Source: Ruminococcaceae bacterium UBA1785
GTDB lineage: Bacteria > Bacillota > Clostridia > Oscillospirales > Acutalibacteraceae
Reading direction: 5' to 3'
Length of the DNA stretch: 6,992 bases
NCBI GenBank assembly: GCA_002314555.1
Contig: DCGF01000092.1
Location: 4,900 to 11,891 of the forward strand
The notes beneath the pieces are model-generated. The model ran no database searches. It had not been told where the DNA came from and saw only the letters and a program-made list of their open reading frames with translations. The position numbers and the translations under genes were made by a program. Shown piece after piece: positions 1 to 5,478 of this stretch; within the stretch, counting starts at the first letter, position 1; every line of letters begins with the position of its first letter.

Positions 1-2
1 CT

Positions 3-2207
3 GTTGTACCAATCTCACTTAACATCTCACCTGTTGAGATTACGATGCCTGGCTTCCGTGAATCCTACATAAGCATTAAAGAGAAATATGATATCCCTGA
101 CAAACTTATCGAGCTTGAATTTACCGAAGGTATTTTCTTCGATAACGAAACCCTCTTTAAGGAAGTTATCACAGACTTTCACAACCACGGTTTCACCTGC
201 TCTATGGACGACTTTGGTTCAGGTTATTCATCTCTTAACATTCTTAAAGACTTGCCAGTTGATACTCTTAAACTCGACAAGCTCTTCTTCAGAGAGAGTG
301 ACAACACATCACGTGACCGTTCAATCATTCGTTCCGTTGTTGCTATGGCCCGCTCTCTTAACATTAAAACAGTAGCAGAAGGTGTTGAGACCCTCGACGT
401 AGTCGACTTCCTCAAACTCATAGGTTGTACACTCATCCAGGGTTATATCTACTCAAAGCCTCTTCCACTCACTGAGTTTGAGGAGAAGCTCAACACCGAA
501 AACATAGACACTGATGACGAGTTTGAACTCGACTTCGATAAGTTCGAAGTAGTTCCACTCGACATGCCAATTGCTAACAACATCGACGATACTCTTCGTA
601 GAACATATGCCGGTATCCTTGAAATCAACGCCGGTGGTAACCTCTACCACATGTACTACCCAGGTGAGCGCGATGTTAAATTTGAAGCCATCCAAGAACG
701 TGGTTTCTATGCTAGCTTCTGTGAGGATTTGATTCCTAAGTATGTTCATCCTCAGGATATTGATAACATGAAAGAAATCATGAATCCGATGAACCTTATC
801 AATCACTTTAAGAAGAACAACGACCTCGACATAGAGTACAGACATATGCGTAAAGATGGTAAGTACTCTTGGATGAAACTTCATATCATCAAAGCTAGCG
901 GTGGTCGTTCAGACAGCCAAATCTTCTTCGGTTACTTTAACATCATCGATGATTATAAAGAGACTGAAGAGTCCTTGAACATCGTACGGAACCGTTTCTC
1001 AGCTGCATACTCAAACTTCAACGGTATCGTATTCGAACTTGATATCTCATCAGGTTACTGTGACATCCTTGAGATTCACTCAAATCTTCTCTCATCCGTT
1101 AAAGATCTTCATGATTATAATCAGCTCTTCGGTTTCATTATGGAACTCCTTATCCATCCAGATTATAAGAACACCGTAATGACATACTGTACACTTGAGT
1201 ACTTAAACGAATACTTCTCTCTAAACGGAACTCAGTTCCCACTTTCAGTAGAAGTTCAAGCAAAACCTTCTAGAAAGGCTAGTACCTACAGTTACTACCG
1301 TGCTACATACTCAGCACAGTCAGACAGCAGTAAAGTTCTTCTCACTATCGAGGACATCACTGAAGCTAAGAAGAAAGAGGCTTCTATCGCTCTTAGAAAT
1401 CAGATTACAGACATCACATTTGCCAACACATATGAGCGTATCTGCATAATTAACCTCGATAAAGATTTATTCACTATTGCTGTCTATCCAGGTGGTCACC
1501 GCAAAGCAACTATCTCTGAAGGTAAGTATTCACTTCATCTAAGTAAATCTATAGAGAAAAACCTTCATCCATCTGATATAGACAACATATCTCAGATGAC
1601 GAGTCTTGAAGGTCTCAATAAATTCTACGAAGATACAACAACCAACGAATTTAAAATCATCTTCAGAGAAAGAGCAAACGATACCACTGATCACTACGAG
1701 TGGAAAGAAGCGCTCATCATCTCTGCTCCAAATGAATACGGACAGGACCGTATGGTCTACATATTCATTAAGAACATTGATGACATCAGAAACACTGAGA
1801 AAAACTTAAACGAGTTTGCACACAGACTCAGCTACTCACTTGCTATGTTTGATTTTGCATACTCAGTTGACTGTAACACAGAAAAAGTAGACATCATAGG
1901 TGGTCTTAAATTTGACAGTGACATCTTTGCTATGGATGAAGTTACATACCAAGACGTTACATCTATAGTTAAAAACGCATCTATCGCCGAAGATGAGCAG
2001 GCAGCATTTAGACGCCTAACATATCTCGACGAACTCACAGAGCGTTTCAAGTCACATCAGGCAAGCATAGTTAAGACATTTGGCTCCTTAGAAGGAGAGG
2101 ATAAGATTGTCGAAGTTACTATCATCTACGGAGCAAGAGAACAGAAGATTACATTCTTCGTTCGTCAGCTCGATAAGAGTAATTTCATGATCGGTAATGA
2201 ATCTTAA
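3..2207 (+). CDS. EAL-domain c-di-GMP phosphodiesterase with C-terminal PAS-like array (5' end outside window)
   Basis: The frame is open to the left edge, so the true start lies upstream. The ATG at 45 is internal (residue 1 in this numbering). The part before it reads LNIS, which carries the conserved metal-binding Asn of EAL domains. The EAL domain continues to about residue 150 with ELEFTEG (23-29), DDFGSGYSS (55-63), LKLDK (75-79), AEGVET (111-116) and QGYIYSKPLP (132-141). All visible catalytic and metal-binding positions are kept, so hydrolysis of c-di-GMP to pGpG is likely. The EAL motif itself and any GGDEF domain would lie outside the window. After an acidic linker come about four PAS-like modules, roughly residues 184-305 (VHPQDI at 234-239, then a YRHMRKDGKYSWMKL strand), 316-445, 455-590 (LHPSDI at 507-512) and 600-715. 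No membrane segment is seen, so it is probably cytosolic. Module boundaries are judged by eye. The EAL call is firm; the PAS calls are weaker, and the ligand is unknown. Confidence 0.93.
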   Translation, partial: VVPISLNISPVEITMPGFRESYISIKEKYDIPDKLIELEFTEGIFFDNETLFKEVITDFHNHGFTCSMDDFGSGYSSLNILKDLPVDTLKLDKLFFRESDNTSRDRSIIRSVVAMARSLNIKTVAEGVETLDVVDFLKLIGCTLIQGYIYSKPLPLTEFEEKLNTENIDTDDEFELDFDKFEVVPLDMPIANNIDDTLRRTYAGILEINAGGNLYHMYYPGERDVKFEAIQERGFYASFCEDLIPKYVHPQDIDNMKEIMNPMNLINHFKKNNDLDIEYRHMRKDGKYSWMKLHIIKASGGRSDSQIFFGYFNIIDDYKETEESLNIVRNRFSAAYSNFNGIVFELDISSGYCDILEIHSNLLSSVKDLHDYNQLFGFIMELLIHPDYKNTVMTYCTLEYLNEYFSLNGTQFPLSVEVQAKPSRKASTYSYYRATYSAQSDSSKVLLTIEDITEAKKKEASIALRNQITDITFANTYERICIINLDKDLFTIAVYPGGHRKATISEGKYSLHLSKSIEKNLHPSDIDNISQMTSLEGLNKFYEDTTTNEFKIIFRERANDTTDHYEWKEALIISAPNEYGQDRMVYIFIKNIDDIRNTEKNLNEFAHRLSYSLAMFDFAYSVDCNTEKVDIIGGLKFDSDIFAMDEVTYQDVTSIVKNASIAEDEQAAFRRLTYLDELTERFKSHQASIVKTFGSLEGEDKIVEVTIIYGAREQKITFFVRQLDKSNFMIGNES

Positions 2208-2214
2208 CTAGTAC

Positions 2215-2243
2215 TTGTATATAAAAAACTAATTTGATAAAAT
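2215..2243 (+). promoter_or_regulatory. Candidate sigma-A promoter of mscL-larC (extended -10)
   Basis: TTGTAT (2215-2220) and TAAAAT (2238-2243) are separated by 17 bases, and a TG at 2235-2236 sits one base before the -10 box, giving an extended -10. The -35 matches only its first three bases; the -10 matches 5 of 6. Transcription would start near 2250. The -10 overlaps the left arm of the hairpin at 2239-2273, so a transcript made here would carry at most the tail of that arm and could not form the full stem. This is the only good promoter-like pair in the 91-base gap. It is a prediction from spacing and match alone. Confidence 0.5.
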
Positions 2244-2273
2244 AGGGTGGCTAAAAAATAGCTGCCCTATTTT
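2239..2273 (+). terminator. Long hairpin after the EAL gene, probable intrinsic terminator
   Basis: The left arm AAAATAGGGTGGCT (2239-2252) pairs with the right arm AGCTGCCCTATTTT (2260-2273). The 14-base-pair stem has two G-T wobbles and a 7-base A-rich loop. It begins 32 bases after the EAL stop codon and ends in TTTTAAT, fitting rho-independent termination. The arms start with A4 and end with T4, so it could work from either side. Because it overlaps the mscL promoter, it may instead, or also, be a protein-binding dyad. Confidence 0.75.
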
Positions 2274-2298
2274 AATAAAGAAAAAGGAGAATTTAACC

Positions 2299-2706
2299 AT
2301 GGAAGAAAAGAAAGGCATTATTGCAGAATTTAAAGAATTCATTTCACGCGGAAACGTTATGGACCTCGCTGTCGGCGTAGTAGTAGGCGGTGCTTTCACA
2401 GCAATCGTTAACGCTCTCATCGAAGCTATCATCAACCCAATCATCACACTTATCGCTGGTAAGGCTGATTTTTCAGAGATCACAATCGGTTTATTCCCAA
2501 TTGGTCTTTTAATCAGTGCTATCATCAACTTCCTTCTCATCTCTCTTGTAGTTTTCCTTATGGTTCGTTTTGTAAACCAGCTTAAGGAAAAAGCTTCAAA
2601 GAAGCCAGCTGAAGAAGAAACTCCAGCAGAAGAAGAGCCAGCAGCTCCAACAGAGGCTGAACTCCTCGCTGAGATCCGTGATCTTCTTGCAGCTAAAAAG
2701 AAATAA
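2299..2706 (+). CDS. mscL: Large-conductance mechanosensitive channel MscL
   Basis: MscL forms a homopentameric pore in the cytoplasmic membrane that opens under high tension and vents solutes on osmotic downshock. The 135-residue length is typical. Residues 7-26 hold the N-terminal amphipathic helix and start of TM1 with the signature FKEFISRGNVMDLAVGV. TM1 runs to about 45, an external loop spans about 53-69, and TM2 about 70-92. The tail (96-135) has an acidic Pro/Ala/Glu linker and then the conserved AELLAEIRDLLA helix of the cytoplasmic bundle. The loop is about ten residues shorter than in E. coli MscL. The ATG at 2299 has a good AGGAG (2285-2289) nine bases upstream. The next gene starts 17 bases after the stop, implying one transcript. 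The channel call is secure. Confidence 0.97.
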   Translation: MEEKKGIIAEFKEFISRGNVMDLAVGVVVGGAFTAIVNALIEAIINPIITLIAGKADFSEITIGLFPIGLLISAIINFLLISLVVFLMVRFVNQLKEKASKKPAEEETPAEEEPAAPTEAELLAEIRDLLAAKKK

Positions 2707-2723
2707 GAGAAACGAGATAATTT

Positions 2724-3827
2724 ATGAAAACGCTTTACTTTGACTGTGCCTGTGGCGCTGCTGGTGACATGCTCTCTGCAGCTCTCTATGAACTCATAGA
2801 AGACAAAGAGAGTTTCCTTAATGAACTTAATAATGCCGGCATTCCACACGTACGTGTGTCTGCCGAAACCTCTGTAAAGCAGGGTGTTAACGGCACTCAC
2901 TTTAAAGTAGAGATTAATGGTGAGGAAGAGCAGGCCTCAGCTATTGTAACAAATAGCGAAAACGAACCTTCAGCACTTGAGTCCGTACACAGGCATCACC
3001 ACCATCACCATGCGACCCTTGAAGACATTACAGACGTTATCGACTCACTCGATATTCCTGACAGAGTTCGAATCGACGCTATAAATGTCTATAAACTCAT
3101 CGCTGAGGCTGAGGGACAGGTTCACGGCGCCGCTCCAGGCGAAGTTCACTTCCACGAAGTCGGTACCTTAGATGCGGTTGCAGACGTTGTCACAGTTTGC
3201 TGGCTCATCTATAAGCTCAACCCTGACCTTATTATGGCCTCACCTCTTAACACCGGTTACGGCAAAGTAATGTGTGCTCACGGAATTCTTCCTGTGCCAG
3301 CACCTGCAACCGCTCTCCTCCTCCGTGAGGTTCCAATCTACAGCGGTAACGTAGAAGGCGAACTTTGCACACCTACCGGCGCCGCCCTTATCAAGCACTT
3401 TGTTACAAAGTTTGGTTCCCTTCCAACTATTACTATGGAAGAGATCGGCTACGGTATGGGCACTAAAGATTTTGAGATTCCAAACTGTGTTCGTGCTATT
3501 CTCGGTGAGACTGATTCCGTAATAGATGAAGCCCCACTTAAGATTCGCCACCCAGTATCCCACACAGAGGAGCAGAAGAAGATAATAATCAACCGTCTCT
3601 CCCGTGTGATTGGACACCTTGAATCTATAAAGCGAATGGTTGAAGATAATCGTGATGCCGATGACATCTTAATTCAGCTCTCCGCTGTTGAGTCATCTAT
3701 TAACTCAGTAAGTCGCGTAATTATTAAATCGCACTTCAAACACGCTATTAATCGTGCTGTAGGTTCCGGATCAGATGATGACCTTGAATCCGTATATGGT
3801 TTAATAGATAAATTCTTAAAGAAATAA
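2724..3827 (+). CDS. larC: LarC1 nickel-insertion domain fused to a CsoR-like metal-sensor domain (LarC2 missing)
   Basis: LarC inserts Ni into pyridinium-3,5-bisthiocarboxylic acid mononucleotide in a CTP-dependent step, completing the nickel-pincer cofactor of lactate racemase LarA. Residues 1-262 match the LarC1 (DUF111) half: YFDCACGAAGDM (5-16), EVHFHEVGTLDAVADV (140-155), CTPTGAAL (215-222), and GYGMGTKDF with the closing NCVRAILGE (242-262). A variable linker carries HRHHHHHH (89-96), a likely metal-binding tract. A normal single-chain LarC would continue into LarC2 (about 400 or more residues in total). Here residues ~276-367 instead resemble the CsoR/RcnR (DUF156) helix bundle: NRLSRVIGHLESIKRMVED (290-308), DILIQLSAVESSI (314-326) and SH (336-337). 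The two CsoR-type cysteine positions are Ala312 and Ala341; His337 remains. The ribosome site is weak (AGAGAAACGAG), suggesting coupling to mscL. It could be a nickel chaperone or sensor rather than a full LarC. The LarC1 call is firm; the role of the fusion is unknown. Confidence 0.88.
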   Translation: MKTLYFDCACGAAGDMLSAALYELIEDKESFLNELNNAGIPHVRVSAETSVKQGVNGTHFKVEINGEEEQASAIVTNSENEPSALESVHRHHHHHHATLEDITDVIDSLDIPDRVRIDAINVYKLIAEAEGQVHGAAPGEVHFHEVGTLDAVADVVTVCWLIYKLNPDLIMASPLNTGYGKVMCAHGILPVPAPATALLLREVPIYSGNVEGELCTPTGAALIKHFVTKFGSLPTITMEEIGYGMGTKDFEIPNCVRAILGETDSVIDEAPLKIRHPVSHTEEQKKIIINRLSRVIGHLESIKRMVEDNRDADDILIQLSAVESSINSVSRVIIKSHFKHAINRAVGSGSDDDLESVYGLIDKFLKK

Positions 3828-3828
3828 C

Positions 3829-3857
3829 AAAAGCTCCCTCGAAAAGAGGGAGCTTTT
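3829..3857 (+). terminator. Perfect-stem bidirectional terminator after larC (copy 1 of identical pair)
   Basis: The arms AAAAGCTCCCTC (3829-3840) and GAGGGAGCTTTT (3846-3857) form a perfect 12-base-pair stem with loop GAAAA. It begins one base after the larC stop and has a U-run at its end, a textbook rho-independent terminator. On the minus strand it also carries a T-run, and it lies just after the remnant toxin tail (stop at 3863-3861), so it can end both convergent transcripts. The same 29 bases recur at 4383-4411. Confidence 0.92.
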
Positions 3858-3860
3858 ACC

Positions 3861-4033
3861 CTATTTAAACAAATTAGAATGAGAACCCGTCCTATGTAGG
3901 ATTAAGAAGGTAACTCTTTTCCACAAGCTAAGATATCAATTACATTAAACAGTTTGTCGATATCTTTTCCCTGTCTTTTAACAAGTTTATAATCTCTTTT
4001 AAAAGACCTTGTGAAATCGATTTTATTCTTCAA
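3861..4033 (-). pseudogene. Broken YafQ-like mRNA interferase toxin (internal deletion, frameshifted tail)
   Basis: Reading leftward from a TTG at 4033, which overlaps the antitoxin end and has AAAGG six bases upstream, a 43-residue frame runs to TAA at 3904-3902. It begins MKNKIDFTRSFKRDYKLVKR and ends in ILACGKELPS. This matches the N-terminal half of YafQ/RelE-type toxins (F.K.yK..kkqgkd..kl..vi..L..g..LP). In a different frame, the next bases (about 3917-3861) read VTFLILHRTGSHSNLFK and a stop, which matches the family's extreme C-terminus (RTGTH...LF in E. coli YafQ). The middle ~30-40 residues are gone, including the block equivalent to catalytic His50, His63 and Asp67. The frames change around 3903-3917. 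The full family length is about 90 residues. It is non-functional as a ribonuclease by this reading. Short length and non-ATG start make it easy to miss. Confidence 0.8.
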
Positions 4034-4295
4034 GAGCAGCCTTTAGTTCCTCTATAGAAGAATAGTGTTTGCGCTTTGGATCCTTTGCAATTTCGTCGCC
4101 TTCTAAAAAAGAAGCAATAGTCTCTTCATTTGGAACGTCAAGCGACAGAGAGAAAGGAATACCATTTTGAATAATAGTTTGGCGAAGGAATAAGGTAATA
4201 GCTGTAGTCATATTCATACCCAATGCTTTGAATACGTCTTCAGCTGCGTTTTTAGTAGTTTTATCTACCCTTACGTTTATGTTTGTCATCTCCAT
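4023..4295 (-). CDS. RelB/DinJ-family type II antitoxin
   Basis: This 90-residue protein has the N-terminal ribbon-helix-helix layout of the RelB/DinJ family: a beta strand TNINVRVDKTTKNAAEDVFKA (about 4-24), then LGMNMTTAITLFLRQTIIQNGIPF (25-48), a near-signature of these antitoxins. The C-terminal half (50-90) is acidic and is where such antitoxins wrap their toxin. It would dimerise, bind its own promoter and, in an intact system, neutralise a YafQ/RelE-like RNase. The ATG at 4295 is chosen over the ATG at 4289 because GGAGG (4307-4303) sits seven bases before it. The partner toxin follows with an overlap but is destroyed, so this is an orphan antitoxin. It may act only as a DNA-binding repressor, or may protect against related toxins elsewhere in the genome; both are inferences. 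Confidence 0.9.
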   Translation of the reverse strand: MEMTNINVRVDKTTKNAAEDVFKALGMNMTTAITLFLRQTIIQNGIPFSLSLDVPNEETIASFLEGDEIAKDPKRKHYSSIEELKAALEE

Positions 4296-4332
4296 TTCTA
4301 TTCCTCCACCCCCGATAAGGAAATATTTTGTA

Positions 4333-4371
4333 TTTATAATATTAACATATTATGTTGACAACTGCAACATA
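4333..4371 (-). promoter_or_regulatory. Antitoxin promoter with overlapping inverted-repeat operator
   Basis: On the minus strand, TTGTCA (4361-4356) and TATAAA (4338-4333) lie 17 bases apart; each matches consensus at 5 of 6. Transcription would start near 4326, about 30 bases before the antitoxin ATG. An inverted repeat, TATGTTG (4351-4357) and CAACATA (4365-4371) with a seven-base spacer, covers the -35 box, and its arms extend imperfectly outward through ACATAT and ATATGT. This fits a ribbon-helix-helix autorepressor site. Confidence 0.62.
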
Positions 4372-4382
4372 TATGTATAATT

Positions 4383-4411
4383 AAAAGCTCCCTCGAAAAG
4401 AGGGAGCTTTT
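4383..4411 (-). terminator. Perfect-stem terminator after the exchanger gene (copy 2 of identical pair)
   Basis: It has the same 12-base-pair stem and five-base loop as at 3829-3857. Read leftward it lies 23 bases beyond the exchanger stop codon (4437-4435) and ends in TTTTAATTATA, so it should end the DUF853-mntP-exchanger transcript. It also separates that operon from the antitoxin promoter immediately to its left. Confidence 0.9.
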
Positions 4412-4434
4412 GTTTATAATGCGATGTTGAATAT

Positions 4435-5463
4435 TTAAAAAGCAAACTGGAAAACACAGTATGCTGCATAGATACAGAGAAGCGTAATGCCCTGTGCTTT
4501 ATAAAGTTTGCCGTTTTTAAGAGCAGGAGCTGTCATAAGGAGCATTACAAGGAACATTACTGGAATATCTATAAGGAGTGATGCATTCATTCCCGCGATA
4601 AGCTTTGATGCTGGTACTGCAAAAGGTTTAAGTGTAACTGAGAGTCCTGAAACAAGTACCAAATTAAATAAGTTTGCGCCAACTACATTGCCAAGTGAAA
4701 GTGCGCCATGGCCCTTCTTTAATGATGTAATAGCAGTGATAAGCTCAGGAAGTGATGTGCCGAGCGCTACAAATGTAAGCGCTATAACCGACTCTGGAAC
4801 ACCGACCTTAGTAGCGATAATAGTACCGTTATCTACAAGGAGGTTTGCGCCAACTGCAATAGCTGCTGCACCGAGAACAAGTAATAATAAAGATTTAGGC
4901 ATTGAGAGGTCTTTCTCATCTTCTTCTATATCTTCAACCTCGGCACCTTTTCCGCCAAGAGCTGATTTAACCTGAAGACCGATATAAACAGCAAACATGG
5001 CGAGTAATATGATTCCTACAGTTCTGGAGAAGTATCCTGTAGTATATGAAATCACAGCATAAAAAATAGCTGCTGTGAAGAAGAAAATCGCTGGCACCTT
5101 TAAGCTCTTATTATCGGTAACACCAGGTGCAAATGTAATTGTAATAGCTGAGATGAGTGCAGTATTACAAATGATAGAACCAATAGCGTTGCCATATGCT
5201 ATTTCTGAATGGCCAGCGACAGATGCGCCTGCTGATACCATAACCTCAGGTAATGTTGTGCCGATAGATACGATTGTAGCACCGATTAAAAGATCAGGAA
5301 TGTGCCATTTCTTTGCTATAGCAACTGCTCCATCCACAAACCAGTCTCCGCCGAAAATCAAGAGTGCAAAACCTATGAGGAAGAGCACGATAGAAATTGG
5401 TAAAACAAATCCATTTGGGACTGAAAATGTAATCAATCCGAATAAAGTTTCCATTGTTGTCAT
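4435..5463 (-). CDS. Calcium/sodium (cation) antiporter, CaCA superfamily, YrbG-type
   Basis: This 342-residue integral membrane protein probably exchanges Ca2+ (or another divalent cation) for Na+ or H+ across the cytoplasmic membrane. It shows the two inverted alpha-repeats of the family. Alpha-1 spans about 60-104 with GTTLPE (68-73) and GNAIGSIICNT (91-101). Alpha-2 spans about 227-270 with GTSLPE (235-240) and GNVVGANLFN (258-267). The two core glutamates, Glu73 and Glu240, are present. An acidic loop (GAEVEDIEEDEKD, 173-185) separates the halves, with about ten hydrophobic segments in all. Alpha-1 has SIICN where the family usually has SNIFN, so one cation-site Asn is Ile97 while alpha-2 keeps Asn264; selectivity may differ. 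The ATG at 5463 has AGGAG (5479-5475) overlapping the mntP stop, implying coupled translation. Co-transcription with mntP suggests divalent-metal efflux. Exact substrate is not determined. Confidence 0.93.
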   Translation of the reverse strand: MTTMETLFGLITFSVPNGFVLPISIVLFLIGFALLIFGGDWFVDGAVAIAKKWHIPDLLIGATIVSIGTTLPEVMVSAGASVAGHSEIAYGNAIGSIICNTALISAITITFAPGVTDNKSLKVPAIFFFTAAIFYAVISYTTGYFSRTVGIILLAMFAVYIGLQVKSALGGKGAEVEDIEEDEKDLSMPKSLLLLVLGAAAIAVGANLLVDNGTIIATKVGVPESVIALTFVALGTSLPELITAITSLKKGHGALSLGNVVGANLFNLVLVSGLSVTLKPFAVPASKLIAGMNASLLIDIPVMFLVMLLMTAPALKNGKLYKAQGITLLCIYAAYCVFQFAF

Positions 5464-5478
5464 AATACTTAATACTCC

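Larger units (their letters stand above)
3829..4411. repeat. 29-bp direct repeats (terminator hairpins) bracketing the toxin-antitoxin locus
   Basis: The sequence at 3829-3857 is repeated exactly at 4383-4411, including the asymmetric GAAAA loop, so the copies are direct repeats rather than merely two palindromes. Identity stops at once outside the 29 bases (c before and ac after copy 1; t before and gt after copy 2). The 525 bases between them hold only the antitoxin, its promoter and the broken toxin. Loss by recombination between copies would leave one terminator between larC and the exchanger gene. Origin by insertion is an inference; a terminator type used repeatedly in this genome is the alternative. 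Confidence 0.85.

Noticed and set aside
2229..2900. Minus-strand open frame of about 220 codons across mscL
   Set aside because: It lies opposite mscL, the hairpin and the larC start, and its product is Ser/Arg-rich without recognisable motifs, so it is an antisense artefact.
2988..3011. Six-histidine tag from a cloning construct
   Set aside because: The tract is internal, in a linker variable in this family, uses mixed CAT and CAC codons, and is surrounded by natural chromosomal genes with no vector sequence.
3240..3667. Minus-strand open frames opposite the end of larC
   Set aside because: They show no motifs and sit wholly within the conserved LarC1 and CsoR-like coding frame.
3510..3827. 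A frameshifted LarC2, as in the programmed frameshift of lactobacilli
   Set aside because: The frame continues smoothly into the CsoR-like domain and a terminator follows the stop at once. No LarC2-like sequence is seen in other frames.
4355..4381. Plus-strand TTGACA and TATAAT, both perfect consensus
   Set aside because: The spacer is only 15 bases, the hexamers come partly from the antitoxin operator palindrome, and transcription would run straight into the hairpin at 4383-4411. No plus-strand gene follows.
3829..4411. CRISPR array or insertion-sequence ends suggested by repeated hairpins
   Set aside because: There are only two copies far apart, with a toxin-antitoxin locus rather than spacers or a transposase between them. 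Both work well as plain terminators.
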